Assembly (NCBI GenBank): GCA_016187935.1
Contig: JACPIU010000010.1
Coordinates: 1 to 64,000, forward strand
Length of the DNA stretch: 64,000 nucleotides
Origin: Bdellovibrio sp.
GTDB lineage: Bacteria; Bdellovibrionota; Bacteriovoracia; Bacteriovoracales; Bacteriovoracaceae
Direction: 5' to 3'
The notes beneath the pieces were generated by a model that had not been told where the DNA came from, did not search any database, and saw only the letters and a program-made list of their open reading frames with translations. A program made the position numbers and the translations under genes. How positions within the stretch are numbered: position 1 is the first letter of the stretch; the number at the start of each line of letters is the position of its first letter. This document shows positions 1 through 8,082 of the stretch, piece by piece.

Positions 1-76
1 AAATGAGCAGGCACTAAAGAAATTACAAGATTTGTCAGGTGAATTTCAGAATTATGTTAAGATATCCCCAATATGA
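1..76 (+). CDS. 3' end of an upstream gene (partial)
   Basis: An open frame enters from the left edge (first full codon at 2) and ends at a TGA at 74-76, giving a 24-residue C-terminus that finishes KISPI. It overlaps the ATG of the next gene by four bases (ATGA at 73-76), the usual sign of translational coupling. The piece is short and could be chance, but the overlap supports a real operon partner. Nothing can be said of its function. Confidence 0.55.
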   Translation, partial: NEQALKKLQDLSGEFQNYVKISPI

Positions 77-1512
77 AATTATTCTGCGCTTTGGTTTACT
101 GTTTGAGTATGATGCTTGGTCTTGCCAGTAATGCGCAAGAACTTGATTCAGTCCCTTTCTTTTTTAAAACCCGAACAGAAAGCATTACGGATAAATTTTA
201 CTTCAAAATTGAAAATGGCATGATCTATGTCAATAGAGTTGGTCAACGCTCATGGGTGCTCTTTGATGATACGGGTGTTCCTACGGAGGATGATAAAGCT
301 CTTACTCGCGATATTGTCGAGATCTCTGCAGATGGAGAAAATTTGATTGCAATCGATAGCTCCGGCCAGGTTTTTTACACCAAAGTCGCTAAAGTGAAAT
401 GGCATAAGAAATGGGGCAAGCCACTTCCGAAAGTTTTGCATCTTGAGGATAATCTGGCCTGGGGAATCTCTCATCGCGGCCCCTATATGGAATATTACAA
501 CGATATTCACGGCAATCCTCATCCCATCTTCGCCGGAGTTACGACTCTTTATTTGCTCAGGAAAAATGGTCATGAGATTGTCTATGTGGACCCTTGGATT
601 CCCGCCGATTGGTGGCATCAAGTTGATCTGCCCTTTCGCGGGCGCATGATGGCCAGAAATATGAGTGTGAGTGCTTCAACATTGTTCATTATTAATAATG
701 TCGGAGAGATGTATACCCGGCTTTATGATTACGATACCTCGGGACAAAATCCCATTCTTCCGTATTCATATAAAAATGACGTACGGGAAGGGACGCGGAA
801 AATTATTCGTTCGCTTCCTGCTCCGGATTGGCAGCTCCAGCCTGCCGTGAAGGGTGGTATGATTACAGAAAAAATTACTATTTTACAGACAGGCGAAAAG
901 GGTAATGGGGCCTTTGAACTTCGTGTGGAAGGAATTAATGGCCAAGGGATGACGGGGTATTTTCGCAAGAAAATTTATGATAGTGACTGGGAATTTGTCG
1001 CCACTGGCCAGCAGATTATAGGAAAATTTTTAAAATCTGAAGTTGAGCGAGAGCTAGCACCACCTAAAACCAAAAATTATGTTGGCAAGATTTGGCTCAA
1101 AAAACAGCAATTGTCCATGGAACTTTTGGATTGCTCGCCGCTGATCTCTCCTGCTACTTTGAGATTAAAAGTCGCTGATGAAAGCTTTGATTTTAAATTT
1201 CATATGAGAAGATATAAATACGAAAAAAAGGGAATGGCGTTCAAGGCCACTCTTGAGATTTCACAACAGTTTATTCAATCGCAAAATCCGAACGTGCAAA
1301 AAATATGGAAAGAATTTTTTCGCCAAGAACAGTTTATTGATTTTCACACCAGCATTAAAGATAAAAAGCTTGAGAGTAAAGAAAATCTTCATCAATTTGG
1401 GATAGACAAAGTCGCCGATGTCTTAACCTGGAAGTTAGGATACCGTTTCTCAAAAGTGCACCTGAAGGCCAAATACCACCGTCGTCTGCGCATGAGTGTT
1501 TCAGAAATTTAA
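73..1512 (+). CDS. exported protein of unknown function, possible beta-repeat fold
   Basis: 479 residues starting with a clear signal peptide (MKLFCALVYCL, hydrophobic core, likely cleavage after ASNA near residue 21), so probably periplasmic or surface. The first 300 residues alternate short strands with aromatic and glycine turns (DGENLIAIDSSGQVFY), which could be beta-propeller-like blades; this is inference. The C-terminal third is basic (ends KYHRRLRMSVSEI) and has no family signature I recognise. The ATG overlaps the stop of the preceding frame by ATGA, so it is probably the second or later gene of an operon. No strong terminator follows it. Confidence 0.75.
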   Translation: MKLFCALVYCLSMMLGLASNAQELDSVPFFFKTRTESITDKFYFKIENGMIYVNRVGQRSWVLFDDTGVPTEDDKALTRDIVEISADGENLIAIDSSGQVFYTKVAKVKWHKKWGKPLPKVLHLEDNLAWGISHRGPYMEYYNDIHGNPHPIFAGVTTLYLLRKNGHEIVYVDPWIPADWWHQVDLPFRGRMMARNMSVSASTLFIINNVGEMYTRLYDYDTSGQNPILPYSYKNDVREGTRKIIRSLPAPDWQLQPAVKGGMITEKITILQTGEKGNGAFELRVEGINGQGMTGYFRKKIYDSDWEFVATGQQIIGKFLKSEVERELAPPKTKNYVGKIWLKKQQLSMELLDCSPLISPATLRLKVADESFDFKFHMRRYKYEKKGMAFKATLEISQQFIQSQNPNVQKIWKEFFRQEQFIDFHTSIKDKKLESKENLHQFGIDKVADVLTWKLGYRFSKVHLKAKYHRRLRMSVSEI

Positions 1513-1664
1513 ATCCGAAAATCTGTATGGATTTTAGTCGCTGTCTGCGAAGTAAACATAAATAATTTTTTCCTTCGTCCGTTTTTCAGGGAGTTAGATC
1601 AAAACTCTTGGCCTTAAAATTGCTCTTAGAATTCTGGGGTTTTTTGTGTGTAGGGGGTCTGTTT

Positions 1665-2468
1665 ATGAAGGGTATTATCCTCTTCTTCATGTTTGCGTCC
1701 GCCGTCTGGGCCGATCAAGCTACTTATGATGCACGATTAGAAACAATCAGTGCAATCGCAAATGCAAAGCGCTGCTATACTTTGCAAAACTCAGGCTTAA
1801 CCAGCGTGGAATTTGCGCGTCTGCGTGCTATCTGTTGGAAGGCGCAACTAGGCGATGCTTGGGCGGCCAGGAATCCAGTTTATAGCTCTAAAACTCTCAG
1901 TAAGTTAGAAAGACCTCTTACCGCTGAGGAAAAGGCCGCCGAAAAAGCAGCGGCCGAGGCAGCCGCTGAGAAAGTGCGTAAAGATCAGGAAGCAGCTACA
2001 GCTTTGGCGGCACAAAAAAGGGCCTGTCTGGATATAGGAATCTTGACGGTGAGATGGGATAGCGACAGTAAGAGTTGCCAGTGCCTTCAGCAAAATTACA
2101 CTTTGAGAAATGGTCAGTGTCTGTCCCCACTGGCCATCGAACTTGAGAGACAGGGAAAAATTTGTCAGGATGCCGGAGCCGATGTAGAGCGCCTTCCCGA
2201 TCCCGATCATCCGGGTGTCGAAATTATTTGTCGCTCGCCCGCAACGCCCAGAACCTTGCAGACATTAAGGTCGATTTGTCGCCCAAGAATGCATTCTATG
2301 GGAACAATTGATTTCACGGCCTTCGGACTTCCTCCACAATCTGAAGATTCTCACTGTGTGCTGGATCATACGCGTGGTTTACTAGAACAGTTTGGTTTAG
2401 ATAATAATAATCATGGTCCGGCCATGCACCCGGCGCTTAGCAATTATTTTGATTCCATTGACTTATAA
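1665..2468 (+). CDS. exported protein with Ala/Glu-rich helix and Cys-rich segment
   Basis: The frame is open from 1608, but ATG 1665 is preferred: it follows a G-rich ribosome site (AGGGGG, about 1652-1657) and begins directly with a signal peptide (MKGIILFFMFASAVWA). The mature protein of about 250 residues has an Ala/Glu/Lys helix (EEKAAEKAAAEAAAEK) and then a segment with paired cysteines (SKSCQCLQQNYTL...NGQC), resembling a small disulfide-stabilised domain. No enzyme motif is seen. A hairpin with a T-rich tail follows the stop, so this gene probably ends its transcript. Confidence 0.72.
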   Translation: MKGIILFFMFASAVWADQATYDARLETISAIANAKRCYTLQNSGLTSVEFARLRAICWKAQLGDAWAARNPVYSSKTLSKLERPLTAEEKAAEKAAAEAAAEKVRKDQEAATALAAQKRACLDIGILTVRWDSDSKSCQCLQQNYTLRNGQCLSPLAIELERQGKICQDAGADVERLPDPDHPGVEIICRSPATPRTLQTLRSICRPRMHSMGTIDFTAFGLPPQSEDSHCVLDHTRGLLEQFGLDNNNHGPAMHPALSNYFDSIDL

Positions 2469-2475
2469 ATAAGAA

Positions 2476-2509
2476 TGCCCGAGTACCCCAATCGGGCACT
2501 TATCTTTTT
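2476..2509 (+). terminator. Rho-independent terminator
   Basis: Arms TGCCCGA (2476-2482) and TCGGGCA (2492-2498) form a perfect 7-bp G+C-rich stem with a 9-nt loop, followed by a T-rich tail (about 2499-2509). It lies 8 bases after the stop of the gene ending at 2468. Confidence 0.75.
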
Positions 2510-2536
2510 AAAGCTACTTCCCGAAGAGTTTTGGCA

Positions 2537-3415
2537 ATGGAAGCCAAACGATTGCTCTTAATAATTATTTTTTTCATCTTGAGTTGCCTGCTGAATTTCC
2601 AAGCTTTGGCCATGCCTTTTCATGTCGAGTTGTGGTTTCTAAAGGAACCCAAGGCCGGCGCTTTGATTCAATGGCTAAACAGGCAATATGCTTTTTCTCC
2701 TGGCCAAGGTCCTTTTACGGCCCAGGTGGAAGAAGAAAAATGCATTCCTATGGACGGAGGATGCTTTCATCCTCAATTCGGACTTATTGAAGATGGGGGA
2801 AAGAAAGCTGAAAAAGCGCCGGTCTTTGAAGAGCCAAAGCAACCAGGAATTCCCGAATTTGAGGAGGATGATAAGGGCGAACCCTCACCCACCTCGCGCA
2901 AGCTGAAAACGTTCAATAGTGATCAGACCGACAAAATTGATTGCGACAAAGGGCAGTTCTTTGATCTTTATTGCGGAAAATCCCGTCGTGAAACGGCCCG
3001 AACTAACACTGGCGGCAAACTGGAAATTTGGATTGATATTAGCTCCAGCTTTAAGAACATCGACTATTCCGAAGATGATTTAAATTGTCACCGTCGTAAA
3101 TTTGTGAGCTTGGCTCAACGATGGTGTGGCGGCAAAGTCCTCTTCAGTACCTTCAATACCACAATCAAGGAAGTTATGACTGATGATGCTTTTTGTTTGT
3201 CGTATGGGCTCAACGATACAGATCGTCTTATCGACTGGATTAAAAGCAACAATTCGAAAAATCTCTTGATCATTACGGATGTGAGCGAGATTTCCACCAA
3301 ACTCTCAGATTTCTTGGCATCCATTGGGGCCAAGACAGAGGGGCTGGATGCCACGGATTTCTTTGCCAAAGATATGTTGAGTAAGGAAACTCACATCAAG
3401 TCCCTGTGCAAATAA
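2537..3415 (+). CDS. exported VWA-like protein
   Basis: ATG 2537 is preferred over TTG 2531 because a GAAGAG site lies about 8 bases upstream. The product (292 residues) starts with a signal peptide ending near LNFQALA. An acidic, proline-rich linker occupies roughly residues 85-130. The C-terminal half has strand-helix alternation with IWIDISSSF (a D-x-S-x-S pattern, as in a von Willebrand A metal site) and a later hydrophobic strand LLIITDVSE. The family knowledge is that VWA domains bind metal and protein partners; the assignment here is inference from the motif and layout. Six or more cysteines suggest disulfides outside the cytoplasm. Confidence 0.7.
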   Translation: MEAKRLLLIIIFFILSCLLNFQALAMPFHVELWFLKEPKAGALIQWLNRQYAFSPGQGPFTAQVEEEKCIPMDGGCFHPQFGLIEDGGKKAEKAPVFEEPKQPGIPEFEEDDKGEPSPTSRKLKTFNSDQTDKIDCDKGQFFDLYCGKSRRETARTNTGGKLEIWIDISSSFKNIDYSEDDLNCHRRKFVSLAQRWCGGKVLFSTFNTTIKEVMTDDAFCLSYGLNDTDRLIDWIKSNNSKNLLIITDVSEISTKLSDFLASIGAKTEGLDATDFFAKDMLSKETHIKSLCK

Positions 3416-3430
3416 AAGTGCCTCGTCAAA

Positions 3431-3469
3431 TATAATGACAGCTCTGTTACGTAATTTGTTGAAATTACG
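3431..3469 (+). promoter_or_regulatory. candidate -10 box and palindrome upstream of the EEP gene
   Basis: A perfect TATAAT at 3431-3436 is followed by the inverted repeat CGTAATTT-GTTG-AAATTACG (3450-3469), 8-bp arms with a 4-nt loop, close to the expected transcript start. There is no T-tail, so this is more likely an operator or leader hairpin than a terminator. The matching -35 is weak. This is a candidate only. Confidence 0.35.
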
Positions 3470-3529
3470 GAAATTTCCAATGGCCTTTGGCCTGCAAAGA
3501 TCAAATCGGGGTTTAGTAGGGAGTTCTCT

Positions 3530-4549
3530 ATGAAAATTTACCTGATATTGATCGGGCTTACCGTAGTATTTTGTTCTCAATGTTTCGCCGACCAAGAAGG
3601 GCCATCTAAGGGAAAACTTCTTAGGACATTGCGTATTTTAACTTTAAATGTGTATGGGAAAAAAGAGCGCAATTGTGAGGACCGTCTGCGCACGATTGCT
3701 AAAAAGATTCTTGAGGCCACACCCCGCTATGATATTGTTTCATTCAACGAACACTACAATCCATGGTTAAAATTATGGCTGTCTTGTGATGGGAAAATTC
3801 TCACGCAGGCGATGTATAAGGGTGGATTTTATAAGGATAGTGATGATCAAATTCGAAATCACAAGCACTATCCCAAGGGTGGATTGATTCAGGCCAATGG
3901 TTCAAATAGTCTTTTCACTCTTCACAATATTATTGAGTTTGATTGGTGGAAATTTAAAAATACCAGACGCATTCTTGCTATGGGGTATATGCTCAATCGC
4001 GTACAGATTTCCCGAGATCTCACTATTGATGTATGGACGGCCCACCTGGAATCCAAGGGGCCAGATAACTGTTCTCGAGCATGTCGAGAGAAACAATTTA
4101 AACAAGTCTTAGCAACACAGGAGCGTTTCAATCAGGGTAATCCGGTCATTCTGCTTGGTGATTTCAATATGGGCGGTCCTCTCAATCTTGGGCATAAAAA
4201 GGCCCATGATGAAATTGATGCGGAAACATTTTTTTACCCAGGCAATGCTGGGTATGACAAGTTTATGAACGAATATGAAAATCCCATTGATGTATGGGTA
4301 GAGGCAAATCCTAAAACAAATCTGGCCGGTTACACTTTTGATTGTCTGAATAATACAACAGTTAAAGGGAATTGTACGAGTCAAGAACGGATTGATTATA
4401 TTTTTATTCCCACTTCTCCTAAATATCAAAGCGATCTGTTCACCTGGGAAGTTATCAATTCGAAGGTGGTCCGTTGGAAGACTGACAAAGGTGTGGATGT
4501 GTCTGATCATTACGGAGTAGAAGCAACTCTCAATATCTATGAAAAATAG
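3530..4549 (+). CDS. secreted endonuclease/exonuclease/phosphatase (EEP) family enzyme, sphingomyelinase-like
   Basis: 339 residues with a signal peptide (MKIYLILIGL...CFA, cleavage near 20). The order of EEP catalytic motifs is intact: LTLNVYG with Asn40, FNEHYN with metal-binding Glu74, AHLES with His172, LLGDFNM with Asp211/Asn213, DYIFI, and the terminal SDHYG with Asp326/His327. EEP enzymes cleave phosphodiesters; secreted members include DNase-like and neutral-sphingomyelinase-like phospholipases. Motif spacing and secretion fit either, and I lean to the phospholipase-like branch with low certainty. A GGGAG site precedes ATG 3530 and a strong hairpin follows the gene. Confidence 0.85.
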   Translation: MKIYLILIGLTVVFCSQCFADQEGPSKGKLLRTLRILTLNVYGKKERNCEDRLRTIAKKILEATPRYDIVSFNEHYNPWLKLWLSCDGKILTQAMYKGGFYKDSDDQIRNHKHYPKGGLIQANGSNSLFTLHNIIEFDWWKFKNTRRILAMGYMLNRVQISRDLTIDVWTAHLESKGPDNCSRACREKQFKQVLATQERFNQGNPVILLGDFNMGGPLNLGHKKAHDEIDAETFFYPGNAGYDKFMNEYENPIDVWVEANPKTNLAGYTFDCLNNTTVKGNCTSQERIDYIFIPTSPKYQSDLFTWEVINSKVVRWKTDKGVDVSDHYGVEATLNIYEK

Positions 4550-4589
4550 CTGCTCAACTTTCAGCAATATCTTTTATCGTTTCAGTAAT

Positions 4590-4624
4590 TGCGGAGTGTT
4601 CTGAACAGAGCACTCGCATATTTT
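4590..4624 (+). terminator. Rho-independent terminator of the EEP gene
   Basis: TGCG(G)AGTGTTCT, loop GAAC, AGAGCACTCGCA forms a 12-bp stem with one bulged G and one G-T pair at 4590-4618. TATTTT follows on the plus side. The other side is not T-rich, so it probably serves the plus-strand gene ending at 4549. Confidence 0.65.
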
Positions 4625-4657
4625 GCTGCATCGTTTTTTCGCCGAGGAAGTATTCCT

Positions 4658-5212
4658 TCATTCTCTGCAATGATCGCGAACGCTCGTTCCTATCGCTTGC
4701 AGTCCCACGGCGGAGGTTTCGCACAGTGCAATCCCATCTTTACCATCGTGAAGTTTTGTTAGCGTGGATTCGATATTGGATTTTGCAGGTGCGCATGACT
4801 CAACTTCGAAGGGTGAATAGATGTTTTCATAAATCTTGTTTCTTAATTCCTTTTTGGGCCCAAGGACTTTATCGGCGAAAATAGCACCAAAGTCATCCAA
4901 GGTTTTGGCGGAAAGACAGGCACTCTCTTGTTGTGAAAAAATTTGAAAGATGTTATTAAGTTCTGCCTGGACTGACTTGCAATCTTTTTTCTCGATATAG
5001 GTAAAGGGAAAAGGCATCGCCTTTCTTTTTCCCTGGGCCATTTCAGCTTCCACTCTGCTTCTGCCCGCTTCACTCAAAAGCATTTTAAATTTTAAAAAAG
5101 TGATTCCTGCAACACCATCATGGCAGGCCTTATAGTCTTCTTTTGTCATCGGAGTAGCAAAAATTGAACAGGTCACTAAGACGAAGAATAGGGGGAGTAA
5201 TTTTATGCTCAT
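4658..5212 (-). CDS. small exported protein of unknown function
   Basis: 184 residues with an N-terminal signal peptide (MSIKLLPLFFVLVTCSIFA, cleavage before TPM). The mature part is helical and has about six cysteines (for example KACHDG, KKDCKS, SACLSA), which fits a disulfide-bonded periplasmic or secreted protein. No family recognised. The start at 5212 is supported by a GAGGA site about 7 bases upstream and a TATAAT box on the minus strand at 5247-5252. It converges on the EEP gene. Confidence 0.72.
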   Translation of the reverse strand: MSIKLLPLFFVLVTCSIFATPMTKEDYKACHDGVAGITFLKFKMLLSEAGRSRVEAEMAQGKRKAMPFPFTYIEKKDCKSVQAELNNIFQIFSQQESACLSAKTLDDFGAIFADKVLGPKKELRNKIYENIYSPFEVESCAPAKSNIESTLTKLHDGKDGIALCETSAVGLQAIGTSVRDHCRE

Positions 5213-5218
5213 AATGAA

Positions 5219-5252
5219 TCCTCAACAGAGGGTTTTTTACAGGAAGATTATA
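5219..5252 (-). promoter_or_regulatory. candidate promoter and ribosome site for the gene starting at 5212
   Basis: Read on the minus strand, TATAAT (plus coordinates 5247-5252) lies about 35 bases before the ATG, and GAGGA sits at about 5220-5224. The -35 region is poor. Only the -10 box and the ribosome site are convincing. Confidence 0.45.
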
Positions 5253-5292
5253 CAATAGCATGAAATTTTGAGGAACGAAAATGTGTGCTCAC

Positions 5293-5310
5293 CGACGAAT
5301 TACAAAGTTC
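5293..5310 (+). repeat. 18-bp direct repeat, left copy
   Basis: CGACGAATTACAAAGTTC occurs here and again, same orientation, at 11554-11571. An exact 18-bp match at this distance is unlikely by chance in a window this size. The two copies bracket the accessory-looking stretch with the DUF4143 ATPase and the G+C-rich genes. Flanking bases match only partly. Confidence 0.6.
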
Positions 5311-5468
5311 CAGTCGGGTAGGCCATACCGAGAGACTCAATCCCCGTTTACTTAGAAAATCTTTTATCATAGGCAGAACTTTCTCTTCGAGAACCTCTTT
5401 TGATGACCCCGTTACCACGAAATCATGGAATAAACGGATGAATTTCTCGTTTGTGCATTTTACATCAA

Positions 5469-5516
5469 ACTATCAAATACTCATGAGTAAATGATAGTTG
5501 ACTATCAAATACTCAT
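5469..5516 (+). repeat. three copies of a 16-bp unit (forward, inverted, forward)
   Basis: ACTATCAAATACTCAT occurs at 5469-5484 and 5501-5516. Between them, sharing two bases with the first copy, lies an inverted version at 5483-5498 with 14 of 16 bases matching. A possible -35 (TTGACT, 5498-5503) with TAAACT 17 bases downstream (5521-5526) overlaps the last copies. The arrangement looks like an operator or protein-binding array at the promoter of the ATPase gene; it is too short for a CRISPR. Confidence 0.6.
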
Positions 5517-5536
5517 TATGTAAACTCTTTTTAATT

Positions 5537-6676
5537 ATGTTTAAGTCTCATCCACGCTATCTCGCGCCGATCATTCGCGATTTTCTTAAAAATCGCATGG
5601 TTTTTGTTGGTGGCCCAAGGCAAGTGGGCAAAACCACTCTCTGTCTTACTTTTCTTGAAACGCCTTCAATTGAAGGTCCTGCTTATCTGAATTGGGATGA
5701 CTTAAGCGCCCGTCTCAAAATAAAAAATGCAGAATTACCTATCGATGAAAAGATTGTTTGTTTTGATGAGATTCATAAATTCAAAAACTGGCGATCCCTT
5801 CTAAAGGGAATCTATGATGTCAAAAAAAACAGGTATAAATTCCTCGTCACTGGATCAGCAAGATTAGATCACTATCGAAAGGGCGGTGATTCGCTCCTTG
5901 GACGTTATCGCTATTTAAGACTCCATCCCCTGAGTATAGGGGAACTCCATTCCTATGATTTAAATACGACAGAATCACTGCTTAAATTTGGAGGTTTTCC
6001 AGAACCTTTTTTTAACGCGTCTGAAAGAAATTTGAAATTATGGCAGAGGGAGCGAACCTATAGAATTATCAATGATGACATAAGGGATTTAGAGAGGGTC
6101 AAAGAAATCAGTGCACTGGAACTTTTGGCCGATAATCTTCCCGCTCGAATTGGTTCTCCACTTTCTGTGAAAAATTTGTCCAATGATCTGGAGGCCCATC
6201 ACGCGACTGTTAAAAATTGGCTCCAGATGTTAGATAATGTTTATCTTTCCTTTAGAATTTCCCCTTTCGGATCCCCCCAAATTCGGGCAGTGAAAAAAGA
6301 GCAAAAGCTTTATCTGTGGGATTGGAGTTCTGTGGAAGACAAAGGGATACGTTTCGAAAATATGGTGGCCAGTCAGCTCCTAAAGTATTGTCATTTTTTG
6401 GAAGATTCTGAAGGAGACAAAATGGAACTTCGTTTTTTGAGAGATACTGACAGGAGAGAAATTGATTTTGTCGTGGTAAAAAATAAGAAACCCCTCTTTG
6501 CCGTCGAATGCAAGACTGGAGAAAAACACCTTTCGCCACATATCGAGTATTTTAAAAAGCGAACGGCAATTCCTCGTTTTTATCAGGTGCATTTGGGCCC
6601 AAAGCATGTTGAAATTGATAATAAGAGTATGATCATTCCATTCTGGCGATTTTGTAAGGACCTTAAACTGCCTTAA
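5537..6676 (+). CDS. AAA ATPase with DUF4143-type C-terminal domain
   Basis: Typical member of the bacterial AAA_14/DUF4143 ATPase family of about 380 residues. Numbered from ATG 5537: Walker A GGPRQVGKTT about residue 25, Walker B VCFDEIHK about residue 75, GSARLD sensor region near 110. The C-terminal part carries ENMVASQLLKY and REIDFVV...AVECKTG, the nuclease-like fold characteristic of this family. Biological role is poorly defined even for well-conserved members; they are patchily distributed and often mobile. The frame is open from 5498, but that start lies inside the repeat array; ATG 5537 (MFKSHPRYL) matches usual family N-termini. No good ribosome site is visible, so a near-leaderless transcript is possible. 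Confidence 0.85.
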   Translation: MFKSHPRYLAPIIRDFLKNRMVFVGGPRQVGKTTLCLTFLETPSIEGPAYLNWDDLSARLKIKNAELPIDEKIVCFDEIHKFKNWRSLLKGIYDVKKNRYKFLVTGSARLDHYRKGGDSLLGRYRYLRLHPLSIGELHSYDLNTTESLLKFGGFPEPFFNASERNLKLWQRERTYRIINDDIRDLERVKEISALELLADNLPARIGSPLSVKNLSNDLEAHHATVKNWLQMLDNVYLSFRISPFGSPQIRAVKKEQKLYLWDWSSVEDKGIRFENMVASQLLKYCHFLEDSEGDKMELRFLRDTDRREIDFVVVKNKKPLFAVECKTGEKHLSPHIEYFKKRTAIPRFYQVHLGPKHVEIDNKSMIIPFWRFCKDLKLP

Positions 6677-6842
6677 GAAATTTTTTGCCTGGGTGGCCTT
6701 GGATTCCGTCGATGGGTAAAACCAGAAGATACTGCATCCCGATCAAAGGAGGCCGTAGCCGTCTCTGTTTGGCACGCACGAAGTCACCGCCAGGACAAGA
6801 CGAAAAAAAGCGTTCCGGCCCAAAAATGAATGTCCGGCCTGA

Positions 6843-7940
6843 TTAAAGAGGAGTCAATGCTGGGGCAAGCGGAGCACGTCTGAGCGGGCCTCCGCCGCCG
6901 ACACTGTTTGGTCCGTTATTTTTCACACAACGCAAGAGTGCCCACAAGCGTGGAATATCGTCCCGCGCGTCCCCAAGTTCGTTAGCGGCTGCCGGCTCGG
7001 CATATAAGATGGATCCTCCTGCTGAATCAACATTATAAACACCATAATCTTGCATGGCCCGTCCGATGGCCAAAGCTTGAGGATTCAAAGGTGGATCAAG
7101 CGCTAAAAGATTTATATTGGGTGGAATAGCGGATAACTGGCCCATGGGATAATTGCCTTGATAATTTTGCGATCCACCGTCATCAATGACATTGGCCGGC
7201 CATACCGGGCCTCCCGGCCATAGATGGGTGTTTGGTTGGGCAATGGCGAGAGCGTGATGAATGCCGTTTGCCACTTCGCCCTGGCGAATCAGTCCGCCAA
7301 TGGCGCTACCCCCGTAGGCCCGCACTCCACCAAGTAGGACGCCGGGGCCGTAAAGGTCGGTGCGATTATAGTGGCCCACAATCCATCCTCCTTCAGGGCG
7401 AGGAAAGGCGCGCCACATTTCATCCAACCAACGTCCTGTGGGGTCGATGATATGCAAATGCCCATCGGTGGGTAAGGCTTGACTGTCGATTGGCAAGGCC
7501 GGTTGAACATTGACCGGGATGTGAATGCGGATCTGCTCCACACCTTCACGATCAACATCGGCTTGGGTGAAACCTACATACTTGGCCGAGTCCACTTTGA
7601 TGATTGGAACAACCGGATCACTGTTGCTAGCGCGGTAAATAGGATGGCTCCACTCCTCACTGTTGATCCAGGCGGTACCGACCTCTGAAATCAGAGAGCT
7701 GGTGCAAGGGTCAGTGGGGCCTTCATATTGGGCCCCACTGCTAAGGGGCGTATTCCAAGGGGATTCCACGGAAAATGGCCATCGTGTAGGATCGCGGTAA
7801 CTGCCGCTGGTTCCAGACCCAGGGCCTGGAGTAGAATTTTTCACCGTTGTGTTGGAATCTTTTTTCTTGATCGCATTTCCTTTATCCTGTGGAACACAGG
7901 CACCCAATACCAACAAGAGAAAGATCAAAACACTTTTCAT
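6843..7940 (-). CDS. G+C-rich lipoprotein of a secreted hypothetical family
   Basis: 365 residues with a lipoprotein signal (LLLVLGAC, acylated Cys about residue 15) and a flexible Gly/Ser/Thr linker. The mature domain holds SPWNTPL near the start, DGHLHIIDPTG, GGSAIGGLIRQGE, IHHALAI and, near the end, AIGRAMQDYGVYNVDSAGG. From memory this motif order resembles a family of secreted hypothetical proteins in Actinobacteria and other soil bacteria; no activity is established. The gene is visibly richer in G+C than its neighbours and stands alone, which suggests transfer. Confidence 0.75.
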   Translation of the reverse strand: MKSVLIFLLLVLGACVPQDKGNAIKKKDSNTTVKNSTPGPGSGTSGSYRDPTRWPFSVESPWNTPLSSGAQYEGPTDPCTSSLISEVGTAWINSEEWSHPIYRASNSDPVVPIIKVDSAKYVGFTQADVDREGVEQIRIHIPVNVQPALPIDSQALPTDGHLHIIDPTGRWLDEMWRAFPRPEGGWIVGHYNRTDLYGPGVLLGGVRAYGGSAIGGLIRQGEVANGIHHALAIAQPNTHLWPGGPVWPANVIDDGGSQNYQGNYPMGQLSAIPPNINLLALDPPLNPQALAIGRAMQDYGVYNVDSAGGSILYAEPAAANELGDARDDIPRLWALLRCVKNNGPNSVGGGGPLRRAPLAPALTPL

Positions 7941-8082
7941 GGCCTCATTATCGTCTTTTTTAAATTATTCTCAAGTAATTTAATTTAACCCATTGTATTT
8001 GCATCATATGATCATATTTACCCCCTCAAGGAAGTGCCAAAAAAAAACCGATAAGTTAAGGCACCTTAACTTGGGGCCGGCC

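Larger units (their letters stand above)
5213..5536. other. intergenic region between divergent genes, with repeats
   Basis: About 320 bases without a convincing gene. It holds the minus-strand promoter near 5250, one copy of an 18-bp direct repeat (5293-5310), and the triple 16-bp repeat upstream of the ATPase (5469-5516). A short open frame at 5285-5494 has no ribosome site and no protein-like features, so it is not called. Confidence 0.6.

Noticed and set aside
1515-1535. AAAATC...GATTTT hairpin after the first complete gene
   Set aside because: A/T-only stem of six pairs and no direct T-tail.
5285-5494. A 69-codon open frame upstream of the ATPase
   Set aside because: No ribosome site, no domain, and it runs through the repeat copies; more likely non-coding.
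5469-5516. Three short repeats that could be taken for a CRISPR
   Set aside because: Units of 16 bp overlap or are separated by only two bases, one is inverted, and no cas genes are near.
7232-7558. Open frames overlapping the G+C-rich lipoprotein
   Set aside because: Shadows produced by the G+C-rich coding strand; no start signals or domains.
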